A stretch of DNA of 64,000 nucleotides from Bremerella alba (lineage in GTDB: Bacteria > Planctomycetota > Planctomycetia > Pirellulales > Pirellulaceae): NCBI RefSeq assembly GCF_013618625.1, contig NZ_JABRWO010000015.1:1-64000 (forward strand), in the 5' to 3' direction. The first letter of the stretch is position 1. Each line of letters begins with the position of its first letter. The notes beneath the pieces were generated by a model. The model was given only the letters and a program-made list of their open reading frames with translations. It was not told the origin of the DNA and searched no databases. This document shows, one piece after another, positions 51,785 to 60,213 of the stretch. Made by a program: the position numbers and the translations under genes.

Positions 51785-52903
51785 ATGGCGAAACGAAGAA
51801 GCGGCGAAGAGGACGAGGGACTCGACTCGCTGCTCGACACAATGTTCAACGTGGTGGGTATTCTCATCATTGTGCTCGTTGTGGTGCAGTTGGGTATGCA
51901 GGAATCGGTCAAGCAGATCGCCAACAGCGTGCAGATCGACCCATTGGCCTTGGAAAAACTAATCAAGGACCTCGAAGAAGCTCAGAAAGACAAGCTCAAG
52001 GTCGAAAAAGAACTGAAAGATCTCGATCCTGACGAGCAAGACTTAGAGATGCTGATCCAGCGTCTGCAGTCAGAATCGACGGCCAAGGAAGCCATCTTAA
52101 AGTCGCAGCAGGGCGAACTGCAAAAGTCGATCATCGCGCAGAAAAATGCGCTCGAGATGGCTAAGAAAGCCGACGAGAACAAAGAAAAACGCGAGAAGCT
52201 TTCCAGCGACCTCAATAGCGCGCTGGATGAAATCGCCAAGCTTGAAGCCACGCTCGACGATACGCCTGAGCGAGCCCAAAAAGCTGCCAAGGTCGTCAAT
52301 CTGCCAGATCCCAGGCCAGCACCGGAAGGGATCAAGGAAGCAGTCTTTCTGTGCGTCGGCAACCAGATCTACCCAATTGTGGATGATCCGATTCGTGCAG
52401 CGGCTAGAAAGCGGGCCGAATATCAGGCCGAGCGCGGTGCCCGCAAATACGTAAAGGACCCGAAACAGGGGATCGACGCCGAGAAATTCGTCGAGGACTT
52501 CAACGAACGCCCCATGTCAGACGATTGGTTCCGTTTCGAGATGTACGCGTCTGGCCGAGACCCTCGACTTCGCTTTAAGCCTAGGGAAGACGGCGGCTTT
52601 AAGATCGAGGAGATTCAAAGTGCCCGCTCACGCTTCCGCCGGCTTCTCAGCACCGTCGACCCATCGAAGTTTTACTTCAAGTTCATTGTCTATCCCGACA
52701 GCTACGAAGCGTACGTCGAGACCCGCCACGTGACCGACCAAATGGGCTACCTGGCCGGCTGGACCCCAGTCGACGCAAACTACCAGTACACGACCTGGAT
52801 TGGCGGCAAAGTGAAATTCGGCCCGCCACCACCACCGCCAGATCCGAACAAGCCCAAGCCGAAACCCAAACCACCAGGGCCAAAGCCGAACGTGCTGGAC
52901 TAA
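51785..52903 (+). CDS. ExbD/TolR-like single-span protein with coiled coil and Pro-rich tail
   Basis: A 372-residue protein. A short basic N-terminus precedes LDSLLDTMFNVVGILIIVLVV, in which Asp18 (LLDTMF) corresponds to the ion-carrying Asp of ExbD/TolR/MotB. A charged coiled coil follows (about 60-165), then a domain with EAVFLCVGNQIYPIVDDP, FRFEMYASGRDPRLRF, FYFKFIVYPDSYEAYVETRHV and GWTPVDANYQYTTWIGG. The C-terminus is Pro/Lys-rich (FGPPPPPPDPNKPKPKPKPP), suggesting a flexible link to the envelope. Third gene of the cassette, 36 bases after the second, followed by a terminator. Confidence 0.82.
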   Translation: MAKRRSGEEDEGLDSLLDTMFNVVGILIIVLVVVQLGMQESVKQIANSVQIDPLALEKLIKDLEEAQKDKLKVEKELKDLDPDEQDLEMLIQRLQSESTAKEAILKSQQGELQKSIIAQKNALEMAKKADENKEKREKLSSDLNSALDEIAKLEATLDDTPERAQKAAKVVNLPDPRPAPEGIKEAVFLCVGNQIYPIVDDPIRAAARKRAEYQAERGARKYVKDPKQGIDAEKFVEDFNERPMSDDWFRFEMYASGRDPRLRFKPREDGGFKIEEIQSARSRFRRLLSTVDPSKFYFKFIVYPDSYEAYVETRHVTDQMGYLAGWTPVDANYQYTTWIGGKVKFGPPPPPPDPNKPKPKPKPPGPKPNVLD

Positions 52904-52935
52904 CAGCTTCGTTTCACGGTTACTTGAATAACCCC

Positions 52936-52974
52936 AGATGGCTGTGCGATCTTTCGTGACAGCCATCTTTTTTT
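52936..52974 (+). terminator. rho-independent terminator of the ExbB/ExbD-like cassette
   Basis: AGATGGCTGT pairs with ACAGCCATCT around a 13-base loop and is followed by seven T residues, 33 bases after the stop of the third gene. Confidence 0.88.
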
Positions 52975-53294
52975 AGGGGGGCGGGCTGACGATCGAGATT
53001 GTCGTAGCCAAGGCTTCGGTTCTCGCGAGCTAAGTCGCTGCCAAAGCAGAAACGACGAATCGGAGGAGCTTCTTACTGTGGACATTGCTCTTGAGCTAGC
53101 GATGCCGATGAGATTCGTTAATTGCTAAGCAGATCACAACTTACGATCGAATTTGTCTTGGCCAAATTGACAACAGCACACCTATGTCGCATACTTTCCT
53201 CTCTGGCAAGCAATTTTTCGTTTGCCCCGGGTAGACCAGCTCTGATTTTTCAGTACACTGGTGCTTTCCTAGATGAGGGAACAACGTTCCCTGT
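52975..53294. other. intergenic region upstream of tRNA-Gly
   Basis: About 320 bases with no gene seen. It should contain the tRNA promoter, but no boxes could be assigned with confidence. Confidence 0.35.
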
Positions 53295-53367
53295 GCGGGT
53301 GTAGCTCAGTTGGTAGAGCACAACGTTGCCAACGTTGTTGTCGACGGTTCGAATCCGTTCACCCGCT
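53295..53367 (+). tRNA. tRNA-Gly (anticodon GCC)
   Basis: A 73-base cloverleaf. The acceptor stem GCGGGTG pairs perfectly with CACCCGC, discriminator T. D arm GCTCAGTTGGTAGAGC; anticodon arm CAACG-TTGCCAA-CGTTG with anticodon GCC; T arm with TTCGAAT loop. The CCA end is not encoded (TCTT follows) and must be added enzymatically. It reads glycine GGC and GGU codons. Confidence 0.96.
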
Positions 53368-53612
53368 CTTCCTTTTACTGCCGTCGTGTTTGAGTTTATG
53401 TCGACACGCATAGTGCAGTAAAGCATTTGGTGGATGTGGCTCTTGGCAAAGGCTTTGCCGCATCGCCACGTTTCCTACGAGACGCAATGACGAGTCTCGC
53501 GGCGTGGGTGAGGAGAAGCCCACCCATTCTGCTTCGACGTCAATTGCTATATCGACCTGAGCTACGAGCCGGGTTTCTTGTTTTTCACCCCCAGATTTTG
53601 CGGAATCGTTGA

Positions 53613-55079
53613 ATGAGTTCGCCTGAAACCGAAAACGCTGAAAATGCAGTAGCTGAAGCAGAAGACTCCAAGAAGTTGAACTTGGACGTTAAGGTCGACG
53701 CCCCTAGCTCGTGCCAGCGTCACGTCACGGTGACTGTTTCCCGTGAAGACATTGATCGCTACTTCGATGTCGCCATCGAAGACATGGTCCCGAATGCAGC
53801 TGTACCAGGTTTCCGCAAGGGAAATGCCCCGAAGAAGCTGGTCGAGAAGCGGTTCCGCGCCGAAGTGAAGGATCAGGTCAAAGGGACGCTGCTAATGGAC
53901 AGCATGACCCAAGCGACCGAAGAGCAATCCTTTTCTGCGATCAGCGAGCCTGATTTCAACTACTCGGTCATCGAAATGCCAGAAGAAGGCGATCTGACCT
54001 TCGAATTCGATATCGAAGTCCGTCCCGAGTTCGACCTGCCGAAGTGGAAAGGTCTGAAGCTCGAAAAGCCGACCCGCGGCTTCGAGAAGGAAGACATCGA
54101 CAAACACCTGAAGCAGGTTCTCGGTCGCTACGCTTCGCTGGTTCCGCACGAAGGTGCCGCCGACGAAGACGACCACTTGGTGTGCAATCTGACCTTCAAG
54201 CACGACGGCAAGAAGATCGAACACGCTGAAGAAGAATCGATTCGTCTGCGTGACACGCTCAGCTTCCAGGATGCCAAATGGGAAGACTTCGGCAAGGAAA
54301 TGGCCGGAGCCAAAGCGGGCGACAAGAAGACCGTGACCCTAACCATCAGCGACGAAGCCGCCAACGAAGAAATGCGTGGCAAAGAAGTCGAGATGGAAAT
54401 CGAAGTCCTCGAAGTCAAGCGAACCGAACTGCCGGAAATGGACGAAGCGTTCCTGAAGCAGGTCGGTGGCTTCGAAAGCGAAGGGGATCTGCGTGACTAT
54501 GTCAAACAAGACATGGAACGCCAGATGAACTATTACCAACAGCAGCGTCTGCGTCAGCAAATCACCGAAGAGCTGACCAAGGGTGCCGACTGGGAATTGC
54601 CTCCAGAACTGCTCAAACGTCAGTCCGCTCGCGAACTGGAACGAGCCGTGATGGAACTTCGCTCGGCAGGTTTCGGCGAAGAAGACATCCAAGCCCACCG
54701 TAACGAGCTGCGTCAAAACAGCATGGCTTCGACCCGCAAGGCCCTGAAGGAACACTTCATCCTCGAACGGATTGCGGAAGACGAAAGTGTCGAAGAAAGC
54801 CAGCAAGACTACGACATGGAAGTGATGCAGATCGCCATGCAGCGAGGCGAATCGCCACGTCGTATCCGTGCTCAGCTGGAAAAAGGCGGCATGATGGACG
54901 TGCTGCGAAACCAGATCATCGAACGCAAAGTGATCGAACTCATCCAGGGCGAAGCTACCGTCTCGGAAGTCGACGCCGATCTGCAGCAAAGCAAGACTTC
55001 GGCCGTCAATCTGTTGATCTGCGGTGAAGGCGACAACGCCGCCCCTGCGACCGAAGAAGAAGCCAAGGACGCCGAATAA
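53613..55079 (+). CDS. tig: trigger factor (ribosome-associated chaperone and prolyl isomerase)
   Basis: A 488-residue chaperone that meets nascent chains at the ribosome exit tunnel. The N-terminal ribosome-binding domain carries AVPGFRKGNAPKKLVEKRF, the counterpart of the GFRxGxxP signature. A FKBP-like middle part (about 185-285: DDHLVCNLTF, KEMAGAKAGDKKTVTLTI, EMRGKEVEMEIEVLEVKRTELPEMDEAF) is followed by a helical C-domain with QMNYYQQQRLRQQITEEL and MASTRKALKEHFILERIA. About 50 residues longer than the E. coli protein, partly from an acidic N-terminal leader and C-terminal tail. It lies upstream of two clpP genes, the usual tig-clp neighbourhood. Confidence 0.94.
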   Translation: MSSPETENAENAVAEAEDSKKLNLDVKVDAPSSCQRHVTVTVSREDIDRYFDVAIEDMVPNAAVPGFRKGNAPKKLVEKRFRAEVKDQVKGTLLMDSMTQATEEQSFSAISEPDFNYSVIEMPEEGDLTFEFDIEVRPEFDLPKWKGLKLEKPTRGFEKEDIDKHLKQVLGRYASLVPHEGAADEDDHLVCNLTFKHDGKKIEHAEEESIRLRDTLSFQDAKWEDFGKEMAGAKAGDKKTVTLTISDEAANEEMRGKEVEMEIEVLEVKRTELPEMDEAFLKQVGGFESEGDLRDYVKQDMERQMNYYQQQRLRQQITEELTKGADWELPPELLKRQSARELERAVMELRSAGFGEEDIQAHRNELRQNSMASTRKALKEHFILERIAEDESVEESQQDYDMEVMQIAMQRGESPRRIRAQLEKGGMMDVLRNQIIERKVIELIQGEATVSEVDADLQQSKTSAVNLLICGEGDNAAPATEEEAKDAE

Positions 55080-55103
55080 TTCGCTCCTTGAATCCCGATA
55101 TTC

Positions 55104-55137
55104 AAAGCCCCGATGGATCACCATCGGGGCTTTTTTT
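55104..55137 (+). terminator. rho-independent terminator of tig
   Basis: AAAGCCCCGATGG pairs with CCATCGGGGCTTT around ATCA and continues into seven T residues, about 25 bases after the stop. It separates tig from clpP, so the latter needs its own promoter. Confidence 0.92.
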
Positions 55138-55169
55138 GTTTCCATCTAAGTTACCTTGGGACGAATCCT

Positions 55170-55190
55170 GGTAGCCCAGAGATTCATCTC
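55170..55190. repeat. single-arm fragment of the 153-bp repeat
   Basis: GGTAGCCCAGAGATTCATCT matches the outer left arm of the 153-bp element, after which similarity ends. It lies between the tig terminator and clpP1 in a ~350-base gap that otherwise shows no gene. Confidence 0.55.
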
Positions 55191-55495
55191 TAACCTCTCG
55201 AGTTTCATGTCTATCCATGAAATTCGAGGCGAAAATGCTTCTTCTCGAACCTCTAGACAGCACGAATTTCTTTAGCCAAGTCAACAATTTCCGGTTGATA
55301 GCGATTAGCGAAAGTACAAAAACTTCGCAGCCTCCTCGTCTAAGTGTCTTCTACGGTTGTCTTCCCCCGGCAACTGGAGACAATAGCAGGATACTTCTCG
55401 TAGTTTGCTTCGCCGGAAGCGACCGGGCAGGCAGGTGGACTAATCCTGTGCCGCGGCGTCCTTGTCGGCACGTTGTAATGGAAGGATCGACGACC

Positions 55496-56125
55496 ATGAA
55501 TTCACAATTCCCCAATGCCCCTGTCGGGCCCATGGCCATGGCCTATGCCGATTATCAGCGGCAGCGCCAGATGACCCTTGGCGACCTGCTCTTGGAAAAC
55601 CGGATCGTCTTCCTGCAGGGCGAAATTTACGACGGCAACGCCAATGAATTGGTCATGAAGCTGTTGTATCTTCAAAGCGAAAACCGCCGTAAACAGGTTC
55701 ACTTCTACATCAACAGCCCCGGTGGTAGCGTCACCTCGACGATGGCTATCTACGACACCATGCAAATGCTGTCGTGCCCCGTCGCGACATACTGCGTTGG
55801 GTTGGCCGCCAGTGGTGGTGCCATTCTGCTTGCCGGTGGTGCCGCTGGTAAGCGTTTCATCTTGCCGCACGCCAAGGTCATGATTCACCAACCGCATGGT
55901 GGTGTCGGCGGCCAGGTGAGTGACATCGAAATTCAGGCCAACGAAATCATCAAGACGCGTGAAGAGCTGAACAAGATCCTCGCCGCACACTGCGATCAAC
56001 CCGAAGAGAAAATCGCCAAAGACGTCAGTCGCGACTTCTACATGAACGCCACCGAGGCGAAGGAATATCGGATCGTCGACGAAATCCTCACTAAGCCGCC
56101 AGAAGAAGCTGGCGAAGAGGACTAA
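55496..56125 (+). CDS. clpP: ATP-dependent Clp protease proteolytic subunit (first copy)
   Basis: A 209-residue serine peptidase forming the barrel of the Clp protease. Triad: Ser106 (GLAASGGA), His131 (MIHQPHGG), Asp180 (SRDFYM). [19 protein letters not shown] is the family core. The sequence around the active serine (ASGGA) differs from the common ASMGA found in the second copy. N-terminus extended by about 25 residues; C-terminus acidic (PPEEAGEED). ATG 55496 follows GGAAGGA. ClpX or ClpA partners are not in the window. A REP-like element separates it from the second clpP. Confidence 0.94.
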   Translation: MNSQFPNAPVGPMAMAYADYQRQRQMTLGDLLLENRIVFLQGEIYDGNANELVMKLLYLQSENRRKQVHFYINSPGGSVTSTMAIYDTMQMLSCPVATYCVGLAASGGAILLAGGAAGKRFILPHAKVMIHQPHGGVGGQVSDIEIQANEIIKTREELNKILAAHCDQPEEKIAKDVSRDFYMNATEAKEYRIVDEILTKPPEEAGEED

Positions 56126-56153
56126 GCCCCGCTTGGCTAGTCCTTACCTATCT

Positions 56154-56192
56154 TGTCCCCTTTCCTCTAAGGAGAGCGGGGTAGGTTGAGGG
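56154..56192. repeat. REP-like palindrome between the clpP genes
   Basis: TTGTCCCCTTTCCTC and GAGAGCGGGGTAGGTTGAGG belong to the second repeat family. It lies 29 bases after the first clpP stop and about 77 before the next start. Confidence 0.7.
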
Positions 56193-56268
56193 ACGAACCA
56201 CGCACACCTAATCAATACCTATTCGACTTTCCGAACCCAATACACATCCAGACACTGGAGCCAATACG

Positions 56269-56856
56269 ATGCCTCTGATTCCTTACGTGGTGGAAAAAAG
56301 CGGACGTGAAGAACGCGTCTTCGACATCTACAGCCGGCTGCTCAAGGACCGGATTATCTTTCTGGGAACCGGCGTGAACGACGAGGTCGCCAACCTGATC
56401 GTCGCTCAGATGCTGTTCCTCCAGTCGGAAGACCCCAAGGCCGACATCAATCTGTACGTAAACAGCCCCGGTGGCAGCGTCAGCGCCGGGATGGCCATTT
56501 ACGACACCATGCAGTTTGTTACCTGCGACGTGGCCACCTACTGCATCGGCCAAGCCGCTTCGATGGGCGCGGTTCTGCTGACCGCCGGCGCCGCTGGCAA
56601 GCGATACGCGTTGCCCAATGCCCGCGTCATGATCCACCAACCACTGGCCGGCATGCAGGGTACCGCCGAAGACATCCTGATCCACGCCACCGAGTTCAAG
56701 CGCATCAAACACCGCATGAACGAGATCTTGCTGAAGCACACCGGCAAGCCGATCGACCAAATTGAAGCCGACACCGATCGCGACCGCTTCTTAAGCGCTC
56801 AGGAAGCGTCCGAGTACGGTTTGATCGACAAAGTCGTCGAACACATGCCTAGCTAG
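56269..56856 (+). CDS. clpP: ATP-dependent Clp protease proteolytic subunit (second copy)
   Basis: A 195-residue canonical ClpP. Catalytic Ser98 (GQAASMGA), His123 (MIHQPLAG) and Asp172 (TDRDRF). [20 protein letters not shown] forms the oxyanion and handle-adjacent region. It differs clearly from the first copy, so the pair may form mixed barrels or two separate ones, as in other bacteria with two clpP genes. ATG 56269. A palindromic terminator follows 20 bases after the stop. Confidence 0.95.
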   Translation: MPLIPYVVEKSGREERVFDIYSRLLKDRIIFLGTGVNDEVANLIVAQMLFLQSEDPKADINLYVNSPGGSVSAGMAIYDTMQFVTCDVATYCIGQAASMGAVLLTAGAAGKRYALPNARVMIHQPLAGMQGTAEDILIHATEFKRIKHRMNEILLKHTGKPIDQIEADTDRDRFLSAQEASEYGLIDKVVEHMPS

Positions 56857-56877
56857 GTATTCGTACAAGATGCACGA

Positions 56878-56912
56878 TAGAAAAGCCCGCGTGATTTGCG
56901 TGGGCTTTTCTA
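56878..56912. terminator. bidirectional terminator after the second clpP
   Basis: TAGAAAAGCCCGCG and CGTGGGCTTTTCTA form a hairpin flanked by A and T runs on both sides. It can serve clpP on the plus strand and the convergent VOC operon on the minus strand. Confidence 0.82.
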
Positions 56913-56957
56913 TGCGCCAGTTCGCAAGCAACTTAAAGGTAAGTCTGACACTAGTCT

Positions 56958-57323
56958 TCACCCCAGTCGCTGCACTACATCTACCCCGATGCCGTTGGGA
57001 TCTTTCAAGACAAAGTGCCGGTCACCCCACGCTTCGTCGCGTAGCTCTTGTTCGATCGGCTGGCCTAATTTTTTGATTCGCTCGCGCTCGGCCGTTGCGT
57101 CTTCAACTTCCACAGTGATCCACATGCCGTGGCCGGGATTTGCTTTTTGAAACAATGGATGCTGGCCCTCCATCTCGGGGCGTAGAAAGCCCAGTTCACT
57201 GGGACCAAGTTGCAGCAGCACGAACCAGTTTTCTTCGAAGAGAACCTCGCAGCCAAACAGGTTCACATAGAACGACTTCGACTCTGCTAGTTTTTCGGTA
57301 ATCACACCGGTCCAAAATTTCAT
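56958..57323 (-). CDS. VOC family (glyoxalase-like) protein
   Basis: A 121-residue VOC protein. KFWTGVITEKLAESKSFYVNLFGCEVLF opens the first module; NWFVLLQLGPSELGFL and GMWITVEVEDATAERERIKKLG lead to the second, ending DRHFVLKDPNGIGVDVVQ. Strong ribosome binding site AAGGAG seven bases before the ATG. It is the last of three minus-strand genes with an AraC-type regulator just ahead, and may be its target or effector-related enzyme. Confidence 0.88.
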   Translation of the reverse strand: MKFWTGVITEKLAESKSFYVNLFGCEVLFEENWFVLLQLGPSELGFLRPEMEGQHPLFQKANPGHGMWITVEVEDATAERERIKKLGQPIEQELRDEAWGDRHFVLKDPNGIGVDVVQRLG

Positions 57324-57371
57324 CGAGCAGCTCCTTAGGGATTGAATGGGAATCGCCCCATTTTGGGCCGC

Positions 57372-58118
57372 CTAGTCGTTTTCGTCTTGCAAGAATGCGA
57401 CATGTTTCTTCAGGAACCGCACCGGCGAATTGCCCGTCAGTCGACGAAAGTCGTTGGTCATGTGGCTTTGATCCGTATATCCCGCGGCGAGAGCCACATC
57501 GGCCAACTTGGCACTGGGGCGACCGATCAAAGCGGCCGCAGTTTGAAACCTGACGATCGACGCAAACAGCTTCGGCGAAATGCCCACGTCGTCGAGAAAC
57601 GTGCGTTCCAATTGCCGCCGACTTCTTCCGTACATACTAGCCGCTTCTTCAATGCGGACGTTGCCGGAATGTTTCTCGATCCAACGAATGACCTGATCGA
57701 CTCGATGCTCGTCAGGATGACGGCAGGCAAGATGATTCGCCAAAAGCTGGTCCAAACGCTGGAAAACCTGCGGCGTGGCGATCTGCTCCGGCACATCTTC
57801 CAGCGAGAACCGAAGTACTTCAGACGCCGCCTCGTGGTGGTCGGTAAGTTCTTTCGCTGCCAGCGACATAAAGTGGCGAGCCTGACCAGGGCGGAAACGG
57901 ACGCCCAGATAGTTGGTATCGGCAACCAACGGAACTTCGGCGGCCGAAGTGGAAGTTCCAAACAACCAGCATTCCGTCGAAGTCGCATTGGCGGCAAAGA
58001 CCAGATCAACCGATCCATCGGGCAAGATCGCATGCGTCACCTGGCGATTGTTGCGGCTCACCCAGTAGTGACTGACCAGCGGACGGAGTCCCGGCGATGG
58101 GAGGCAATTGAAAAGCAC
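57372..58118 (-). CDS. AraC-family transcriptional regulator
   Basis: About 248 residues. The N-terminal part resembles the ligand-binding domain found in AraC regulators with a DUF6597-like fold (LPSPGLRPLVSHYWVSRN, HAILPDGSVDLVFA, YLGVRFRPGQARHFM). The C-terminal ~100 residues hold the two helix-turn-helix motifs (NVRIEEAASMYGRSRRQLERTF and KLADVALAAGYTDQSHMTNDFRRLTGNSPVRF). GTG 58118 with GAGGGT six bases upstream gives a start ten bases after the previous stop; a longer frame overlaps that gene. It probably controls the adjacent VOC gene. Confidence 0.9.
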   Translation of the reverse strand: MLFNCLPSPGLRPLVSHYWVSRNNRQVTHAILPDGSVDLVFAANATSTECWLFGTSTSAAEVPLVADTNYLGVRFRPGQARHFMSLAAKELTDHHEAASEVLRFSLEDVPEQIATPQVFQRLDQLLANHLACRHPDEHRVDQVIRWIEKHSGNVRIEEAASMYGRSRRQLERTFLDDVGISPKLFASIVRFQTAAALIGRPSAKLADVALAAGYTDQSHMTNDFRRLTGNSPVRFLKKHVAFLQDEND

Positions 58119-58128
58119 GCAGGCACCC

Positions 58129-58866
58129 TCAAGCGGCCGGGGGTCGAAACATAAAGAAAAAGAAGGAACCCCAGACGCTACCACTGAGCAAATTTAAGAG
58201 GAACGCCGCGTTGAATCGCCAATTGCCATCTGAAGTGAATTGAGTCGATTCTCTCAGGGCGGCAAACAGCAGGTACATCGAGTAGAGGTTCGCGAAAAAG
58301 GGCACGAAAGTTATCCCTAATATCGATGCTCGCCAGGCCCGGACGAGCATGGCTTCCGCTTCTTCGCTGATCTCGTTTACCCCAGTTGGCCTTTCGGCAC
58401 CTGCGACTTTTGCTTGTGGTGAAGCGTACGGGTTCCCCTCGTCGAAGTGCTCTTTATCAGGCAGTGGCTCGTCGCTGTCTTCCAGCAGGGACCCTTGCTC
58501 TTCCGTCTCATCAAGTTCTGCGATCGCTGGCATTGCGGCTTCCACTTCGCTGCGTTCGCCACCGCAGGACCAACAGACCTGAAAGCCTGCATCAACGACT
58601 TCCTCGCACGTGCCGCAGTACCAGGGGTCGCCGGTCGGCTCGTGACTTTCTTGGCTCAGCTCTTCGACGATGTCCAGCGCCTTTTCGGCCTCAACCGAGC
58701 GAACAATCACATGCACCCCGCCCAGAGCACTACCGATATAGCTAAGCGATGTCTGCAGATCGCCGCCGTCTACAAACGCCCGAATGCCATGATCTTGCAG
58801 CACGGCCTTTAAATGATCGGCATCAGCGGCATTGGCGTAGCTGGCGATTTTGAGGAATTCAGACAT
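58129..58866 (-). CDS. DUF2007-type protein with zinc ribbon and membrane segments
   Basis: About 245 residues from the second ATG (58866; 58872 is also possible). The N-terminal ~70 residues match the DUF2007 'putative signal transducing protein' module (LKIASYANAADADHLKAVLQDHGIRAFVDGG, VHVIVRSVEAEKALDIV). A zinc ribbon follows with Cys86, 89, 100 and 103 (numbered from 58872), then an acidic linker and two C-terminal hydrophobic segments (about 185-210 and 222-243). It may link a sensing module to the membrane. First gene of the operon with the AraC regulator. Confidence 0.78.
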   Translation of the reverse strand: MSEFLKIASYANAADADHLKAVLQDHGIRAFVDGGDLQTSLSYIGSALGGVHVIVRSVEAEKALDIVEELSQESHEPTGDPWYCGTCEEVVDAGFQVCWSCGGERSEVEAAMPAIAELDETEEQGSLLEDSDEPLPDKEHFDEGNPYASPQAKVAGAERPTGVNEISEEAEAMLVRAWRASILGITFVPFFANLYSMYLLFAALRESTQFTSDGNWRFNAAFLLNLLSGSVWGSFFFFMFRPPAA

Positions 58867-58872
58867 AGGCAT

Positions 58873-59166
58873 GATAAGTGGATGTCGAAAGAGTGAGCCG
58901 AAAGATACCAGCTCATAGAAACACGAGAGGATACTCGTGTAAGCTTACGAAGTCGCAAGCAGAGACACAAGTTTCTTGACCGATCCCGATACTCGTCTGT
59001 TTCTTACGCTCTCAGGCAGGACTGGGTCTGCTAGCGATCTGCCTGACTTCTCTCGGCTTTGGGTTTGACCCGTTCGGCGATTTTTCGTACCTATGCCACA
59101 CGCGTGGCCGGACCTTTAGTTTTTCCTTCCTCAGTTCGGCCGAATTCCTGGGAAAGTTTCGTCAGC
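58873..59166. other. intergenic region between divergent genes
   Basis: About 290 bases with no gene recognised. It should carry the promoters of the DUF2007-type gene and the lipoprotein gene. Confidence 0.35.
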
Positions 59167-60141
59167 GTGCTATCACGACCTGTCACAATTCGATTCGCGA
59201 TGCTTGCGTTTGTGCTGCTTGGTTTGGCAAGTGGTTGCCGCACGACCGATCCGTCAGTTCAACTGCTCGAGTCGGAGCTGCGTTATCTGGAGGACAAGGT
59301 CTACTCCTTGCAGGACGTCGTCCATCAGAAAGATTCCCAGATTGCTTCCGTCCGCCGCGAGAACGAATCGCTTCGCAAGCAGCTTGGTCTGCCGGAAGGA
59401 ACCCAAGTCAATTCTCAACCAGAATCAATCCCTACGCCACTGGCCAGGACGTCGAGGATCACGGCTCAAACGGATAGCGATTCGTTGATTAGCCCCGTAA
59501 TCGAACTAGGTGAATCGAGCCATCTACCAGACCTGGAAAGCGTCGCTCCTGGCCCAGAACTATTGGATGGCCCATTGCTACAGCAGTTTGATCCGGAAGC
59601 CGAGGTGGTGGTCGACCGGGTTGTGACGCAGATGCAGCTCAATCCCAAGCTGACCGGCGGCTACGATGCCGACGACAAGCCAGGCGATGATGGCGTGATG
59701 GTGGTGATCGAACCGCAGAACGAAGTCGGCCAGTACGTCGACTCCCCCGGACCTGTTTCGGTTGTCCTGCTCGACCCGGCCTACTCTGGCAAGGAAGCGT
59801 TCGTTGGCCGCTGGGACTTCGATACGACCGACTCGGCCAAGTACCTCAAACGAACCTTGCTAGGCAAAGGCGTCCACCTCAAGCTTCCCTGGACGGAAGG
59901 AAAGCCGGAGCACGAATCGCTGCAACTGCACGTCCGCTATTCGACCGAGCAGGGCGAGGTCATCCAGCAAAAGAAAGACATTCAGGTCGACCTCCGCGGC
60001 AAAGACTCGGCCCGCTGGACACCAGCCACCGTTCCGCTGCCTGCATCGCGGACGGCATCTCGTCCCGATGCTTCTACAGAGGATGCCCAGGACGAACAAT
60101 CAGGGCTGCTTAAGAAACCCCTCTGGCGACCATTTCGGTAG
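59167..60141 (+). CDS. lipoprotein with coiled coil, function unknown
   Basis: About 324 residues from GTG 59167, chosen because it gives a proper lipoprotein signal with a basic start (SRPVTIRF) and lipobox LASGC, Cys24. ATG 59200 would leave no charged start region, and the frame is open to 59059. Residues ~33-65 are a short coiled coil (ESELRYLEDKVYSLQDVVHQKDSQIASV). After a Ser/Pro/Glu-rich linker comes a beta-rich domain (GVMVVIEPQNEVGQYVDSPGPVSVVLLDPA, FVGRWDFDTTDSAKYLKRTLLG, GVHLKLPWTEGKPEHESLQLHVRY). It is probably envelope-anchored. Confidence 0.75.
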   Translation: MLSRPVTIRFAMLAFVLLGLASGCRTTDPSVQLLESELRYLEDKVYSLQDVVHQKDSQIASVRRENESLRKQLGLPEGTQVNSQPESIPTPLARTSRITAQTDSDSLISPVIELGESSHLPDLESVAPGPELLDGPLLQQFDPEAEVVVDRVVTQMQLNPKLTGGYDADDKPGDDGVMVVIEPQNEVGQYVDSPGPVSVVLLDPAYSGKEAFVGRWDFDTTDSAKYLKRTLLGKGVHLKLPWTEGKPEHESLQLHVRYSTEQGEVIQQKKDIQVDLRGKDSARWTPATVPLPASRTASRPDASTEDAQDEQSGLLKKPLWRPFR

Positions 60142-60213
60142 CTAGTTTCTGGCTATCTCAAAACTAGATGTCTATAATCGCGGCCACACCTCAATCAATT
60201 GGGAGTGGCTATC

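Noticed and set aside
49220-52903. Zorya-type anti-phage system
   Set aside because: The ExbB-like protein with a long tail and a partner with a single span recalls ZorA/ZorB, but there is no ZorC or ZorD helicase-type gene, and the cassette has an extra ExbD-like protein and a zinc ribbon. No defence genes are nearby.
53427-53612. 61-codon frame ending directly before trigger factor
   Set aside because: No ribosome binding site, Arg/Leu-rich composition typical of chance frames. It is more likely the untranslated leader of tig.
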